A stretch of 64,000 nucleotides of DNA. Source: Pseudomonadota bacterium. Its GTDB lineage: Bacteria; Pseudomonadota; Gammaproteobacteria; Acidiferrobacterales; UBA6901. How positions within the stretch are numbered: the first letter of the stretch is position 1; each line of letters starts with the position of its first letter. Below the pieces are notes generated by a model, which saw only the letters and a list, made by a program, of their open reading frames with translations, was not told the origin of the DNA and made no database searches. This document shows positions 1 to 7,423 of this stretch, piece by piece. The stretch spans positions 1 through 64,000 of the forward strand of contig JAKASJ010000010.1 in the NCBI GenBank assembly GCA_021819085.1. The letters run 5' to 3'. Position numbers and translations under genes: made by a program.

Positions 1-36
1 CGAGAGCGTGATAGTCCATGGACTTTTTCTTGGCAT
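1..36 (-). CDS. 5' end of a gene that runs off the left edge
   Basis: On the minus strand an ATG at 36 follows a good ribosome binding site (GGAGGT, 5 bases upstream). It opens a frame reading MPRKSPWTITLS to the edge of the window. A TATAAA element lies further upstream near 95-100. The basic start followed by hydrophobic residues could be a membrane anchor or signal, but only 12 codons are visible. It is co-oriented with ctaG and may belong to the same respiratory locus. The function cannot be assigned. Confidence 0.4.
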   Translation of the reverse strand, partial: MPRKSPWTITLS

Positions 37-368
37 ACTTCACCTCCAGTGGAGGGAAATATGCTCCGAATCGCCGGTGATTGCCACATTTTATACGTCA
101 CTATATTTACGGATGTGTGTACTAAGGTTGGCGCGTTATGAGCCCTGACCACGCTTTTTTGGGATTCAGAACCGCAGCATTCTGGAAACGACCACCATCA
201 CACCAACGATGGCGACTAGCGTCAAAAAATGGGACAGCAGATCAAAATCGCTCTCTAGCACCTCCCCGGGGCCTTTACGGCAGCCGGCCAATAGGCCCGT
301 CTCTAGGATCGCACCGGTCGAATGAGTTCCTGGCTTTCCACCCCCGGGTTCACTAATTCATCCGCTCC
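37..368. other. Upstream region of the left-edge gene, no gene seen
   Basis: This stretch carries the probable promoter and ribosome binding site of the left-edge gene in its first 100 bases. The rest shows short open frames on both strands without coding character. I see no repeat or RNA gene in it. Confidence 0.4.
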
Positions 369-605
369 TCAGTTCAGTGCACGCAGCTTTGCAGTATCCA
401 TGCAGCAGACTTCCATGCGCACATTTGCGAAATTTCCGGTAGCGTTGAAGGTCGGTGATCCTGCACTTTCAAAGTATTCTGGCTTTAAGAATCCCGTCGC
501 ACGCGAAGGGTCAGCCTAACCCAGGCGGTGAAGTCCACGCTGTCGCCGTGCAATGCGCGCGTCTCCGCGGCTATCGCTCTGTACGGATCAAATTTCGAAC
601 GGTCC
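369..605 (-). pseudogene. Frameshifted gene remnant of unknown family
   Basis: Two overlapping minus-strand frames look protein-like but are out of register. The upstream one contains HGDSVDFTAWV. The downstream one (515 to 369) contains GFLKPEYFESAGSPTF, then GNFANVRMEVCC, and ends at a proper TGA. A stop codon at 516-518 separates them, and neither has a start codon with a ribosome binding site. A single frameshift near 520 would join them into one product of about 75 residues. The fragment lies 20 bases downstream of ctaG on the same strand, so it may once have been a neighbour in that operon. I do not recognise the family. Confidence 0.35.
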
Positions 606-625
606 CGGCATTGCCGGACGGATAG

Positions 626-1567
626 TCACTCAATCCGGGTCTCGACACGCACCTGCTTCCAGGCGGCCTCACCATCGAGGACGTTGCGCTTCGACGATCG
701 CGTTGATGCATTATCCACCAGCCGGGTCCGCTCGCATGCTTCCGATTGTGACATCGCCCGGCTTAGCGCGATCAATGCGGCGAGTATGGTGAGAAGGCTC
801 CCTGGAATCCAGATGATCATGCCCCCGATCTGCTGGTCGGTGAGCGGCGAGATCGGGAAAAATCGCCCGCAGATTTCGTAAACCGGGTAAAGATCGTGCC
901 GTGACAAGCCGATGATGGCTCCGGCCAAAATCATCGGCACCATCACGAACGTCAGCATGAGCATCCGTGCACCCTGACCCACTCGGGCTTCGGGATACGG
1001 CCGAGGGTCGAGTACCAGCCACCAGAACGGGAGATCGCTGATAACCACACTCCAATTCATCAGGGTGTAGACCCAATTACTCAGCATGGCATCGAATTGG
1101 ACCGGCGGCCACAACCAGAAGCACAAGCTTGCGACGAACATCGCTGTCGCCGTCCAGGGATCGAATATGAGCCGGGATGACGATCGAAGGGCGGCGCTCA
1201 CGCCGCGCAGACGGGCACGGACGGGCGAAGGAACACCTCTTGCGAGTGCAGAGCCCGGCGCGGAGAAGGCAAGCAGGAAGGGCCCCACGTCCTGCAGCAC
1301 GAAGTGCTGCAGGCGGTGTACGAAGAACATGTGCCCCGCGTAGTAGTCCCACTTGGTCTGAAGTGCCGCGTAGATGAGCGCAAGACCCAAGTAGAAGGCA
1401 AAGCGCCGCCTCGCCGGGGCAGGAGACACCGCATCGCGAGCGCCACGCATATATAGCATTGCCGCGACCAAGACCACTCCCAATACAGTCGGCGAGAAGT
1501 TCCAGGGAAGGAAGAAGTCAAACACGAATGTCGAATTCACAACTTTCTGTCCACAGGAAATGTCCAA
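626..1567 (-). CDS. ctaG: CtaG-type (caa3) cytochrome c oxidase assembly membrane protein
   Basis: The product is a 313-residue polytopic membrane protein with about seven hydrophobic segments. It contains FFVHRLQHFVLQDVGPFLLAF, with conserved histidines, in the first half and a DLPFWWLVLDPRPYPEARVG-like loop. These features match the CtaG_caa3 family (PF09678), which helps supply copper or assemble heme-copper oxidases in the inner membrane. The open frame begins with TTG. A GTG nine codons in is an equally possible start, and no strong ribosome binding site decides. The C-terminal 45 residues are hydrophilic and Arg/Ser-rich. No oxidase subunit gene is visible here; one may lie beyond the left edge. 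Confidence 0.75.
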   Translation of the reverse strand: MDISCGQKVVNSTFVFDFFLPWNFSPTVLGVVLVAAMLYMRGARDAVSPAPARRRFAFYLGLALIYAALQTKWDYYAGHMFFVHRLQHFVLQDVGPFLLAFSAPGSALARGVPSPVRARLRGVSAALRSSSRLIFDPWTATAMFVASLCFWLWPPVQFDAMLSNWVYTLMNWSVVISDLPFWWLVLDPRPYPEARVGQGARMLMLTFVMVPMILAGAIIGLSRHDLYPVYEICGRFFPISPLTDQQIGGMIIWIPGSLLTILAALIALSRAMSQSEACERTRLVDNASTRSSKRNVLDGEAAWKQVRVETRIE

Positions 1568-1846
1568 CTCCGCCGCCGGCGCTTCGCATCAGAGCGCGAT
1601 GTCAGGGGCATCTGCTCGCACTCCTCAACACCACACTGTACCCGCCCAAGCCCACATGGTTCCTCGCCATCGCGGACCTTCGTCAGCACTCTGCGGTTTC
1701 CTCTCTTCGGGACTATCCGATGCCTCTCAGGCACCATCGCGCAGGAACAGCCCGGCTCGCACGTACAGATCCGGGACAATCCTTGAATAGGTGCAATCAT
1801 TTCGCCAAATCGCCACGAAGGCCTGGCTTGACGTCCAGTCTTGGAC

Positions 1847-2071
1847 TCAGACTAGGATAATATATTCAGTGCACGGCAACAATGCGCACAACAGGGGCCC
1901 GGTCATGAATGTCGTCACGACCGCCATGATGACAAACATTGTGAACATTTCTGCCAGAATTTAACGAAGACCATAACGGATGTTCGATCCGATCAGTTCT
2001 ATCAGTGCACGCATGCTCACATAAAGAGAGCCCGGAATTGTCGCTTCCACGCCATCTGCAGCCTGTACGGG
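1847..2071 (-). pseudogene. Remnant of a CPA2 cation:proton antiporter (last transmembrane helices)
   Basis: The minus strand encodes SLYVSMRALIELIGSNI, then an in-frame TAA at 1961-1963, then ILAEMFTMFVIMAVVTTFMT followed by GPLL, ending in TGA at 1847-1849. The second block is the hallmark end of the Na+/H+ exchanger domain of CPA2 and Kef-type antiporters (PF00999). The first block corresponds to their conserved RGLMELIVLNIGYDLG-like helix, with several substitutions. The upstream ten helices are absent. The premature stop, the missing N terminus and the diverged residues show a dead gene. Confidence 0.7.
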
Positions 2072-2141
2072 GAGGCAGATCTGGACAGACCGCTTCGTCG
2101 CATCGCCAAAACAATTCCGGAAACCAGACCGAATGACATCG

Positions 2142-2306
2142 ATGCCCATGCTAGAAGCTCCAGAAAATATAAGTGGTGCCGACCATACGTATGCCGCGCT
2201 CCTGCGTTGCGAGGTGGAGATCCTAACCGATCTCCTCAATCGCCTGGATGCCGCCCTTGGACTGGCATTCGCCAACGATATCTACACGGATGAAACCAAC
2301 GGCTGA
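2142..2306 (+). CDS. Possible 54-residue protein, unknown
   Basis: A plus-strand ATG at 2142 opens a 54-codon frame rich in Leu, Glu and Asp: LRCEVEILTDLLNRLDAALG, then LAFANDIYTDETNG. It would form an amphipathic helix. The amino-acid composition looks coding and differs from the random frames around it, but there is no clear ribosome binding site. It lies among gene wreckage and may be a fragment of a larger gene. No family is recognised. Confidence 0.3.
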   Translation: MPMLEAPENISGADHTYAALLRCEVEILTDLLNRLDAALGLAFANDIYTDETNG

Positions 2307-2477
2307 CCTGCGGCCCAGGGGGTTCTGACCGGACGCGTACAAACCAGCGGGAAAATCCGGATTTTTATGTAGTCTCTCCCTAACACTTCCCGGCCCGGGC
2401 ATACCGCCATTCGGCACACCCCATCGCATGCGGCTCACACAGATTACTGAGCAGCCCGACTAATAGCGCACAGCTTA

Positions 2478-2702
2478 TCAGGCAACGTGGCGAACATGCT
2501 GTTCGAGAAACAGGTCTTGGATCACCCGGGGCTGCATCTGGGCCCAATACAAATGGCTGCGCACAAGGGTCATCATCTCGCCTTTGTCGCACAGGCGGCT
2601 CTTGCACAAGCCGCTGGTCTTTGCTTCATGGCTAAGCAGTTCATCCGAATTCGGTTCAGATCAATACCCCGGCAGATGAACCAGTCACAGACGTTGCACA
2701 TT
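2478..2702 (-). CDS. Small cysteine-rich protein translationally linked to the RecJ-like gene
   Basis: This is a 74-residue minus-strand frame starting MCNVCDWFICRGIDLNRIRM and ending LFLEQHVRHVA. The ribosome binding site GAGGA directly follows the TAA of the RecJ-like gene, and the ATG comes 9 bases after that stop, so the two are probably co-translated. Cysteines at 2, 5 and 10 and a second pair at 33 and 38 (GLCKSRLCDKGE) could bind a metal such as zinc. The remainder is basic and helical. I do not know the family. Its position suggests a partner or accessory of the exonuclease. Confidence 0.55.
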
Positions 2703-2711
2703 GGCTTCCTC

Positions 2712-4502
2712 TTATATGTTTTTCTCCATATTGAGCTCGATACCGCGAATCACGAGCTGTAGCCGAGTCGTGCCACGGTACGTCTGCGCATCCAAGGAAA
2801 ACGCCAGGCGGGCGATCTGGCCGATCGTCACGGGTGGTGGTGCATCAGCGAGCTTGGCGTTAAACCACACTCCCTCCGCTAAATGTGAATCCCGCGAGAG
2901 TTTGAGTTTCAGGTGGGTCTGGTCTCCGATGGGGCACAAATCGACGATGCGCCAGGTCCCGACAAACACAGGTGGATCAAACCCCCGGCCGTAAGGTTCC
3001 AGGGCCGCCAGCTCAATGACGTGATGCAGTCCGGGCGCCTCTAGATCTCCGTCGACAAGCATCGTCGGCTCAGGGACAGCTTGGCCGTATCGTTCCCGGA
3101 CACAGACATCCCAGGCGTCGGCAAGCGCCTCAATATCACATCGCCTGACTTTAAGGCCTCCGGCACCTCCATGCCCGCCGGCACTGACGAGCAAGCCCGG
3201 CCAACGTTGCTGAATCAACGTCAGCGTGTCTCGCACATGGACCACCTCCGTCGTGCGAATCGAACCCGTTGCAAGGTCAGCATCGCGTGCCGCGGGCGAC
3301 AGGCAGATGGTCGGGCAACCGAACTTCTCTACGATCCGACTAGCCGTAATGCCGTGTACCCCGGCATGCGCTGATTCACCCAGCCACAGACAAAGCCCAA
3401 TGCGCCCGGCGTCTACTGCAGCGTGTGCGATATCGATCGCCTGCCTGGTAAGCGCTCCCTCGATGGTGCGTCGTTCGCGATTGTTAGCGTCCAGCTCCTG
3501 AACCATCTCGAACGCCGTCTCCTCGTCGTCGGCGCAGAGAAACTCCACCCCGAGCATCGCATCACCCAGGCGACCGCGCGCGTTGATGCGCGTAGCAATC
3601 TGGAAGGCGATGTCCGATGAGCACCACGGGCCCTCCTTGTTCAGAAGCTGACGCATCGCATTCCAGCACGGCCGCGGCCGTTTGTTCATCAGTTGCAGTC
3701 CGCGCTGTACGATCAATCGGTTATTGCGGGACTGGCCCAGCGATGAAGCGTCGGCGATAGTTCCGACAGCACAGAAGTCCAGCAGATCCGAGACCTTGGG
3801 TATCGTGCCGGGCAGCAAGCCTCGCCGGACCAACTGCTCGCGTGTGGCGGCCATCACCAACAAGGCCGTGTGGCACCCCGCAATCGCCTTGTCGGGAAAT
3901 TGACTATCCTGTCGAACGGGATTCACAACCGCGTGGGCGGACGGCGGCGGACCCTCCTCAGGAATGCCGTGGTGATCGGTAACCACTACAAGATGGCCCG
4001 CCGCCCGAAGCCGCGCGATCCTGTTTTCATCGGAACTGCCCTGGTCGGCCGTAATGATGCACGTGCCGGGCCTGAGCTGCGGCAGCACGCGGTCGATGAA
4101 TGCGTCACTAACCCCATAGCCCTCCGTCATCCGGTGTGACAGGTACCCCGACACTTGTTCAGGCGCGACGCCCCACTGCTTCAAGGAAAGCCGAATAATG
4201 GCGTGCGACGTGGCCCCGTCGGCATCATGATCGGTCACGATCGCGATCGGAGCCGCGTTTTCGACGGCATCGGCGAGCAGCCCGGCTGCAATGTCGATAT
4301 CCGGCAGGCTGTCTGGCGCGTCGAGGTCGGCAGCACTCGGTCGGACCAGCGAAGACAGCGGCCGGGAAAGATCAGATATTCGCCCCGCTAAGACCCGCGC
4401 CTGGATTGGTGTATATCCGAGCGCCAACGCAGCGGCCTCGACCGCCGCGTTTCTTGGCCGCACTTTCAGGCGGGGCGAGGGTGCTTTCCCATGGGCAGTC
4501 AT
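2712..4502 (-). CDS. Divergent RecJ-like DHH-family single-strand exonuclease
   Basis: The 596-residue product has the RecJ layout. Motif I DHDADGATS is at residues 91-99, an Asp motif TADQGSS near 151-157, and the DHH signature VVTDHHGIP at 173-181. An ARINARGRLGDA block is near 304-315, the DHHA1 signature GGHGGAGGL at 442-450, and the C-terminal region resembles an OB fold. Such enzymes degrade single-stranded DNA 5' to 3' with manganese or magnesium during repair and recombination. It differs from housekeeping RecJ, which has DFDADG, TVDNGIS and GGHAMAAG at these sites. It resembles instead the RecJ paralogs found on plasmids and integrative elements. Small genes flank it on both sides on the same strand. 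Catalytic residues appear intact. Confidence 0.75.
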   Translation of the reverse strand: MTAHGKAPSPRLKVRPRNAAVEAAALALGYTPIQARVLAGRISDLSRPLSSLVRPSAADLDAPDSLPDIDIAAGLLADAVENAAPIAIVTDHDADGATSHAIIRLSLKQWGVAPEQVSGYLSHRMTEGYGVSDAFIDRVLPQLRPGTCIITADQGSSDENRIARLRAAGHLVVVTDHHGIPEEGPPPSAHAVVNPVRQDSQFPDKAIAGCHTALLVMAATREQLVRRGLLPGTIPKVSDLLDFCAVGTIADASSLGQSRNNRLIVQRGLQLMNKRPRPCWNAMRQLLNKEGPWCSSDIAFQIATRINARGRLGDAMLGVEFLCADDEETAFEMVQELDANNRERRTIEGALTRQAIDIAHAAVDAGRIGLCLWLGESAHAGVHGITASRIVEKFGCPTICLSPAARDADLATGSIRTTEVVHVRDTLTLIQQRWPGLLVSAGGHGGAGGLKVRRCDIEALADAWDVCVRERYGQAVPEPTMLVDGDLEAPGLHHVIELAALEPYGRGFDPPVFVGTWRIVDLCPIGDQTHLKLKLSRDSHLAEGVWFNAKLADAPPPVTIGQIARLAFSLDAQTYRGTTRLQLVIRGIELNMEKNI

Positions 4503-4523
4503 GGCTTCACCACTCCCGCGTGA

Positions 4524-4736
4524 TCATGCGATTGAAACGCCGTGCGGCACTTTCAGACTCGCGGGCCCATGCGTCGCAGGCAGAGCTCCGGCCTTCTTCA
4601 ATGAGATGCGCAGTTGGGCCTTTTCGTGCTCCCATTGGGTCTTGGCCCAGTCCCAGACAAATGTCCCGCCGGTCTCCGGGTTCTTCTTCTGACAATCGAA
4701 AGATCGTCCGTCTATATCCATGTGAAGAGGGGGCAC
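4524..4736 (-). CDS. Small protein upstream of the RecJ-like gene, unknown
   Basis: This frame of 70 codons starts at GTG (4736), or more likely at the ATG at 4721 (MDIDGRSFDCQKKNPETGG). It reads on through FVWDWAKTQWEHEKAQLRIS and ends 21 bases before the RecJ-like start. The amino-acid use looks genuinely coding and charged, with many Trp and Lys residues. No ribosome binding site precedes either start. The frame may therefore be the 3' half of a gene whose 5' half lies in another frame at 4737-4974. No family is recognised. Confidence 0.45.
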   Translation of the reverse strand: MPPLHMDIDGRSFDCQKKNPETGGTFVWDWAKTQWEHEKAQLRISLKKAGALPATHGPASLKVPHGVSIA

Positions 4737-4974
4737 AGTTCAGGCTCTTGTGTTGTTCGAGGACGGAAGCAGGTACTGGCAGCAGTCGCGCCTTTCCCTC
4801 CGGAATGCGATCGCCTGGCAGGAACTGTTTCTGGGTAAAGTCCCGACGGAAGGACTCCTGCCGTTCGATTCGCGTCTGGAGATGTGCTGCCGCATTCCAT
4901 TCGAGATCCTTCACGTCAGTGAACGGCAATGAACTCATAGGCCCGCGGAAATCGCTGGGCGAAAGCGGATACAT
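4737..4974 (-). CDS. 5' half of a probably frameshifted small gene
   Basis: An ATG at 4974 (MYPLSPSDFRGP) opens a frame that looks coding for about 80 residues (TDVKDLEWNAAAHLQTRIER, then RIPEGKARLLPVPASVLEQ). It continues to 4507, but only as a shadow of the frame at 4524-4736. A one-base shift near 4725 would fuse both halves into a product of about 150 residues. Alternatively these are two overlapping genes. It begins 45 bases after the rpfE stop on the same strand. Confidence 0.4.
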
Positions 4975-5019
4975 GGCCTCAATTGGCGGCAGGCAGCGCC
5001 TTCCTTTACGCCTGCCTCC

Positions 5020-6075
5020 TCACCCATAGCAGGAAAGCGGCCGGCGGCGACGCCACCAGCGCCGCAGGTCGGTTCGGACGAGTCGCCTTCCGGTGCCACG
5101 CTCCGAATACAAAGCGAGGCTCGCGATGTCGCCCGCACGCAGGGCACCGAGCAGCGGCGACAGCCACCGCTGCTCGAAGCATTCGACGGACTGCCGCCAT
5201 GCGGTACCATCGCCACGCTGCCCGATCGCTGGCCCGGGTTCGAATGCCAGCAGATGGGCACCAGCCGCATCGGCGGCCTGCAGCCAGTCCTCTGCCCCAG
5301 GCGGCAGGGCATGCAGGCCTGCGCCGGCCAGCTGCCCCAGTCCGCGGGCGAGCGGCCCGTCGCTCCAGACCGCGCTCCACGTTCCCTGCCCGACGCGCGG
5401 GAGCACACCTCCACCCCAGAACCACAGGCTGTTCACCGGAGGCCGCCCGCGCTGCTCACGTTCGGCATTGAGCGGCGAGACATGGAGCAGCAGCTGAACC
5501 TCGGTGAGCAGCGTGTGCCAGAACCGGGCATCCGGCCCGCCGGGCAGGTAGTCGCCGATATCCCTGCCCCAGACCTCGTCGACACTGTGGGTGTGAATGT
5601 GCGCCGGCTCCGTTGACCGCAGGTACCAGCGATGCGGCTGCAACACCTGAAGCCTCCAGCGATCCGGCGTAAAAACCTGCCCGAGCTCTGCGACCAGACG
5701 CAATGATTCTTCCCGCGAAAGATCCAGCAGTTCGCTGCCACCCAGAATCAGCCCCGCTCCGCGGGGGGAAAGATGGACCGGATCAGCACGAATCCACCAT
5801 TCTCCGTCACTGACACCGCTGTCGGCCAGGAGCGTGGTTGCCGCCACCGGCAGATCGTCCACGCCCGTGGCATGGATGCCGAACAGAGCGCACAGCAGCG
5901 CCTCGCCGGTCTGTGCGGACAGCCCGTGCTGACCGGCGCCAGGCGCATCTGGCGCTACCGGATTTGCGCGCGCGAGCAGCTTTTCCAACGCCGGCGCGCG
6001 CGGAGCCGGCACCGTGTCTTCGGGCGGCGGCGCTCTGAAGAGCCCGGGCACAACAAGGGTCAGATGTCTTTCCAC
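5020..6075 (-). CDS. rpfE: RpfE/COG4255 family protein (phosphoglycerate mutase-like)
   Basis: The product is 351 residues, soluble and rich in Trp and Gly, with GEWWIRADPVHLSPRGAGLI, DYLPGGPDARFWHTLLTEVQ and PVNSLWFWGGG. These blocks identify the family often annotated as cofactor-independent phosphoglycerate mutase-like or RpfE, of unknown biochemical role. In Xanthomonas and many gammaproteobacteria the gene is adjacent to recJ. Here the next gene on the strand is instead the divergent RecJ-like cassette. It lies about 200 bases after thrC on the same strand. Confidence 0.75.
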   Translation of the reverse strand: MERHLTLVVPGLFRAPPPEDTVPAPRAPALEKLLARANPVAPDAPGAGQHGLSAQTGEALLCALFGIHATGVDDLPVAATTLLADSGVSDGEWWIRADPVHLSPRGAGLILGGSELLDLSREESLRLVAELGQVFTPDRWRLQVLQPHRWYLRSTEPAHIHTHSVDEVWGRDIGDYLPGGPDARFWHTLLTEVQLLLHVSPLNAEREQRGRPPVNSLWFWGGGVLPRVGQGTWSAVWSDGPLARGLGQLAGAGLHALPPGAEDWLQAADAAGAHLLAFEPGPAIGQRGDGTAWRQSVECFEQRWLSPLLGALRAGDIASLALYSERGTGRRLVRTDLRRWWRRRRPLSCYG

Positions 6076-6277
6076 GCTCCGCTTTCAACCGGCCGGAGTC
6101 CAAACGGACCCGGCCACTGCCTCCGAGGAACTGCCGACATGGTACGCCGGTTACCGCCCGCCGGAACCACCGGAAAGACACTTCGATACGTCTCAGGACC
6201 TTGACCCCGCCGCCAGACCGGACTGGGCTGACGTCCCGGAATGTGCAGCGCCCGCGGCGCAGCCGCCGTGCTGACAG

Positions 6278-7420
6278 CTAGGCGAGATTATCCAGGATCG
6301 CGCGCTTGACGGCAGCCAGCTCGGCCTGCACTTTGATCAGCGGCCTGGTGCTCTGCTTGATTGCGATGTCCGGATCCTTCAGCCCATGTCCTGTCAGCGT
6401 ACATACGACGCTGCTGCCTGCAGGAATCCGGCCGTTGCGCACGTCGCGCAGGGCGCCAGCCAGCGAGGTCGCTGACGCCGGCTCGCAGAACACGCCTTCC
6501 TTTTCGGCCAGCAGCTTCTGCGCTGCCAAAATTTCCTCGTCCCGGCATTCATCGAACCAGCCGCCCGATTCCTCGATGACTTTCCAGGCGCTGTCCCAGG
6601 ACTGCGGGTGCCCGATGCGGATGGCGGTAGCCACCGTCTCCGGATCATCCACCATCCGGCCGCGCAGAAACGGAGCGCTTCCGGCAGCCTGGTAACCGAC
6701 CATATGTGGACGGTTCCCGACCACCGCGCCTCCGGCATAAAGGCATTTGCCCTTGCAGAACACGCAGGCGGCCGTGACGTTTTCGCCCGATGCAGACGAG
6801 ACCTCGCAGTAGCCGATCCAGTGCGCCGTGATATTGCCCGCGTTCCCGACCGGCAGGCAGTGAAAGTCCGGAGCCCGGCCCAGCTCCTCGATGATCTCGA
6901 AGGCAGCGGTCTTTTGCCCCTGCAGCCGGTAGGGATTGATCGAATTGACGATTGTGACCGGTGCCTCCTGGGCGACTTCCTTCACCAGCGCCATGCCGGC
7001 ATCGAAATTTCCCTGGATCTGGATCACCACGGCGCCGTGGATCATGGCCTGGGCAAGCTTGCCCAGTGCGATCTTGCCCTCCGGAATCAGTACGAAACAG
7101 CTGATCCCGGCGCGTGCGGCATAGGCCGCCGCCGCCGCAGAGGTATTTCCGGTCGAAGCGCAGATGATCGCACGGCTTCCCTCCTCCACTGCTTTGGTCA
7201 CGGCCATGGTCATGCCCCGGTCCTTGAACGATCCGGTCGGGTTGAGGCCTTCGTATTTCACGTAGATTTCGACCTTGTCGCCCAGCGACCGGGGAATGTT
7301 GCTCAGACGGATGAGCGGCGTATTGCCCTCACCCAGGCTGATGATGCGCGTGTCGTCATGCACCGGCAGGCGGTCGCGATATCTTTCAATAAGGCCGGTG
7401 TAGCGTTGATGCGATGTCAT
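6278..7420 (-). CDS. thrC: Threonine synthase, short type, with a Cys-rich insertion
   Basis: This PLP enzyme converts O-phosphohomoserine to threonine in the cytoplasm. The PLP lysine lies in [11 protein letters not shown] (Lys66), the phosphate loop is VGNAGNIT at 191-198, and [19 protein letters not shown] follows the family closely. At 380 residues it is about 25 longer than the Bacillus-type enzyme. The excess is one block at about 205-236 ([20 protein letters not shown]) between the GY.E and GYQAAG motifs, where relatives have a loop of about 8. It holds a CxxCxxxC arrangement. The gene starts 3 bases after hom, so the two form an operon with alaC. Confidence 0.9.
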   Translation of the reverse strand: MTSHQRYTGLIERYRDRLPVHDDTRIISLGEGNTPLIRLSNIPRSLGDKVEIYVKYEGLNPTGSFKDRGMTMAVTKAVEEGSRAIICASTGNTSAAAAAYAARAGISCFVLIPEGKIALGKLAQAMIHGAVVIQIQGNFDAGMALVKEVAQEAPVTIVNSINPYRLQGQKTAAFEIIEELGRAPDFHCLPVGNAGNITAHWIGYCEVSSASGENVTAACVFCKGKCLYAGGAVVGNRPHMVGYQAAGSAPFLRGRMVDDPETVATAIRIGHPQSWDSAWKVIEESGGWFDECRDEEILAAQKLLAEKEGVFCEPASATSLAGALRDVRNGRIPAGSSVVCTLTGHGLKDPDIAIKQSTRPLIKVQAELAAVKRAILDNLA

Positions 7421-7423
7421 GAT

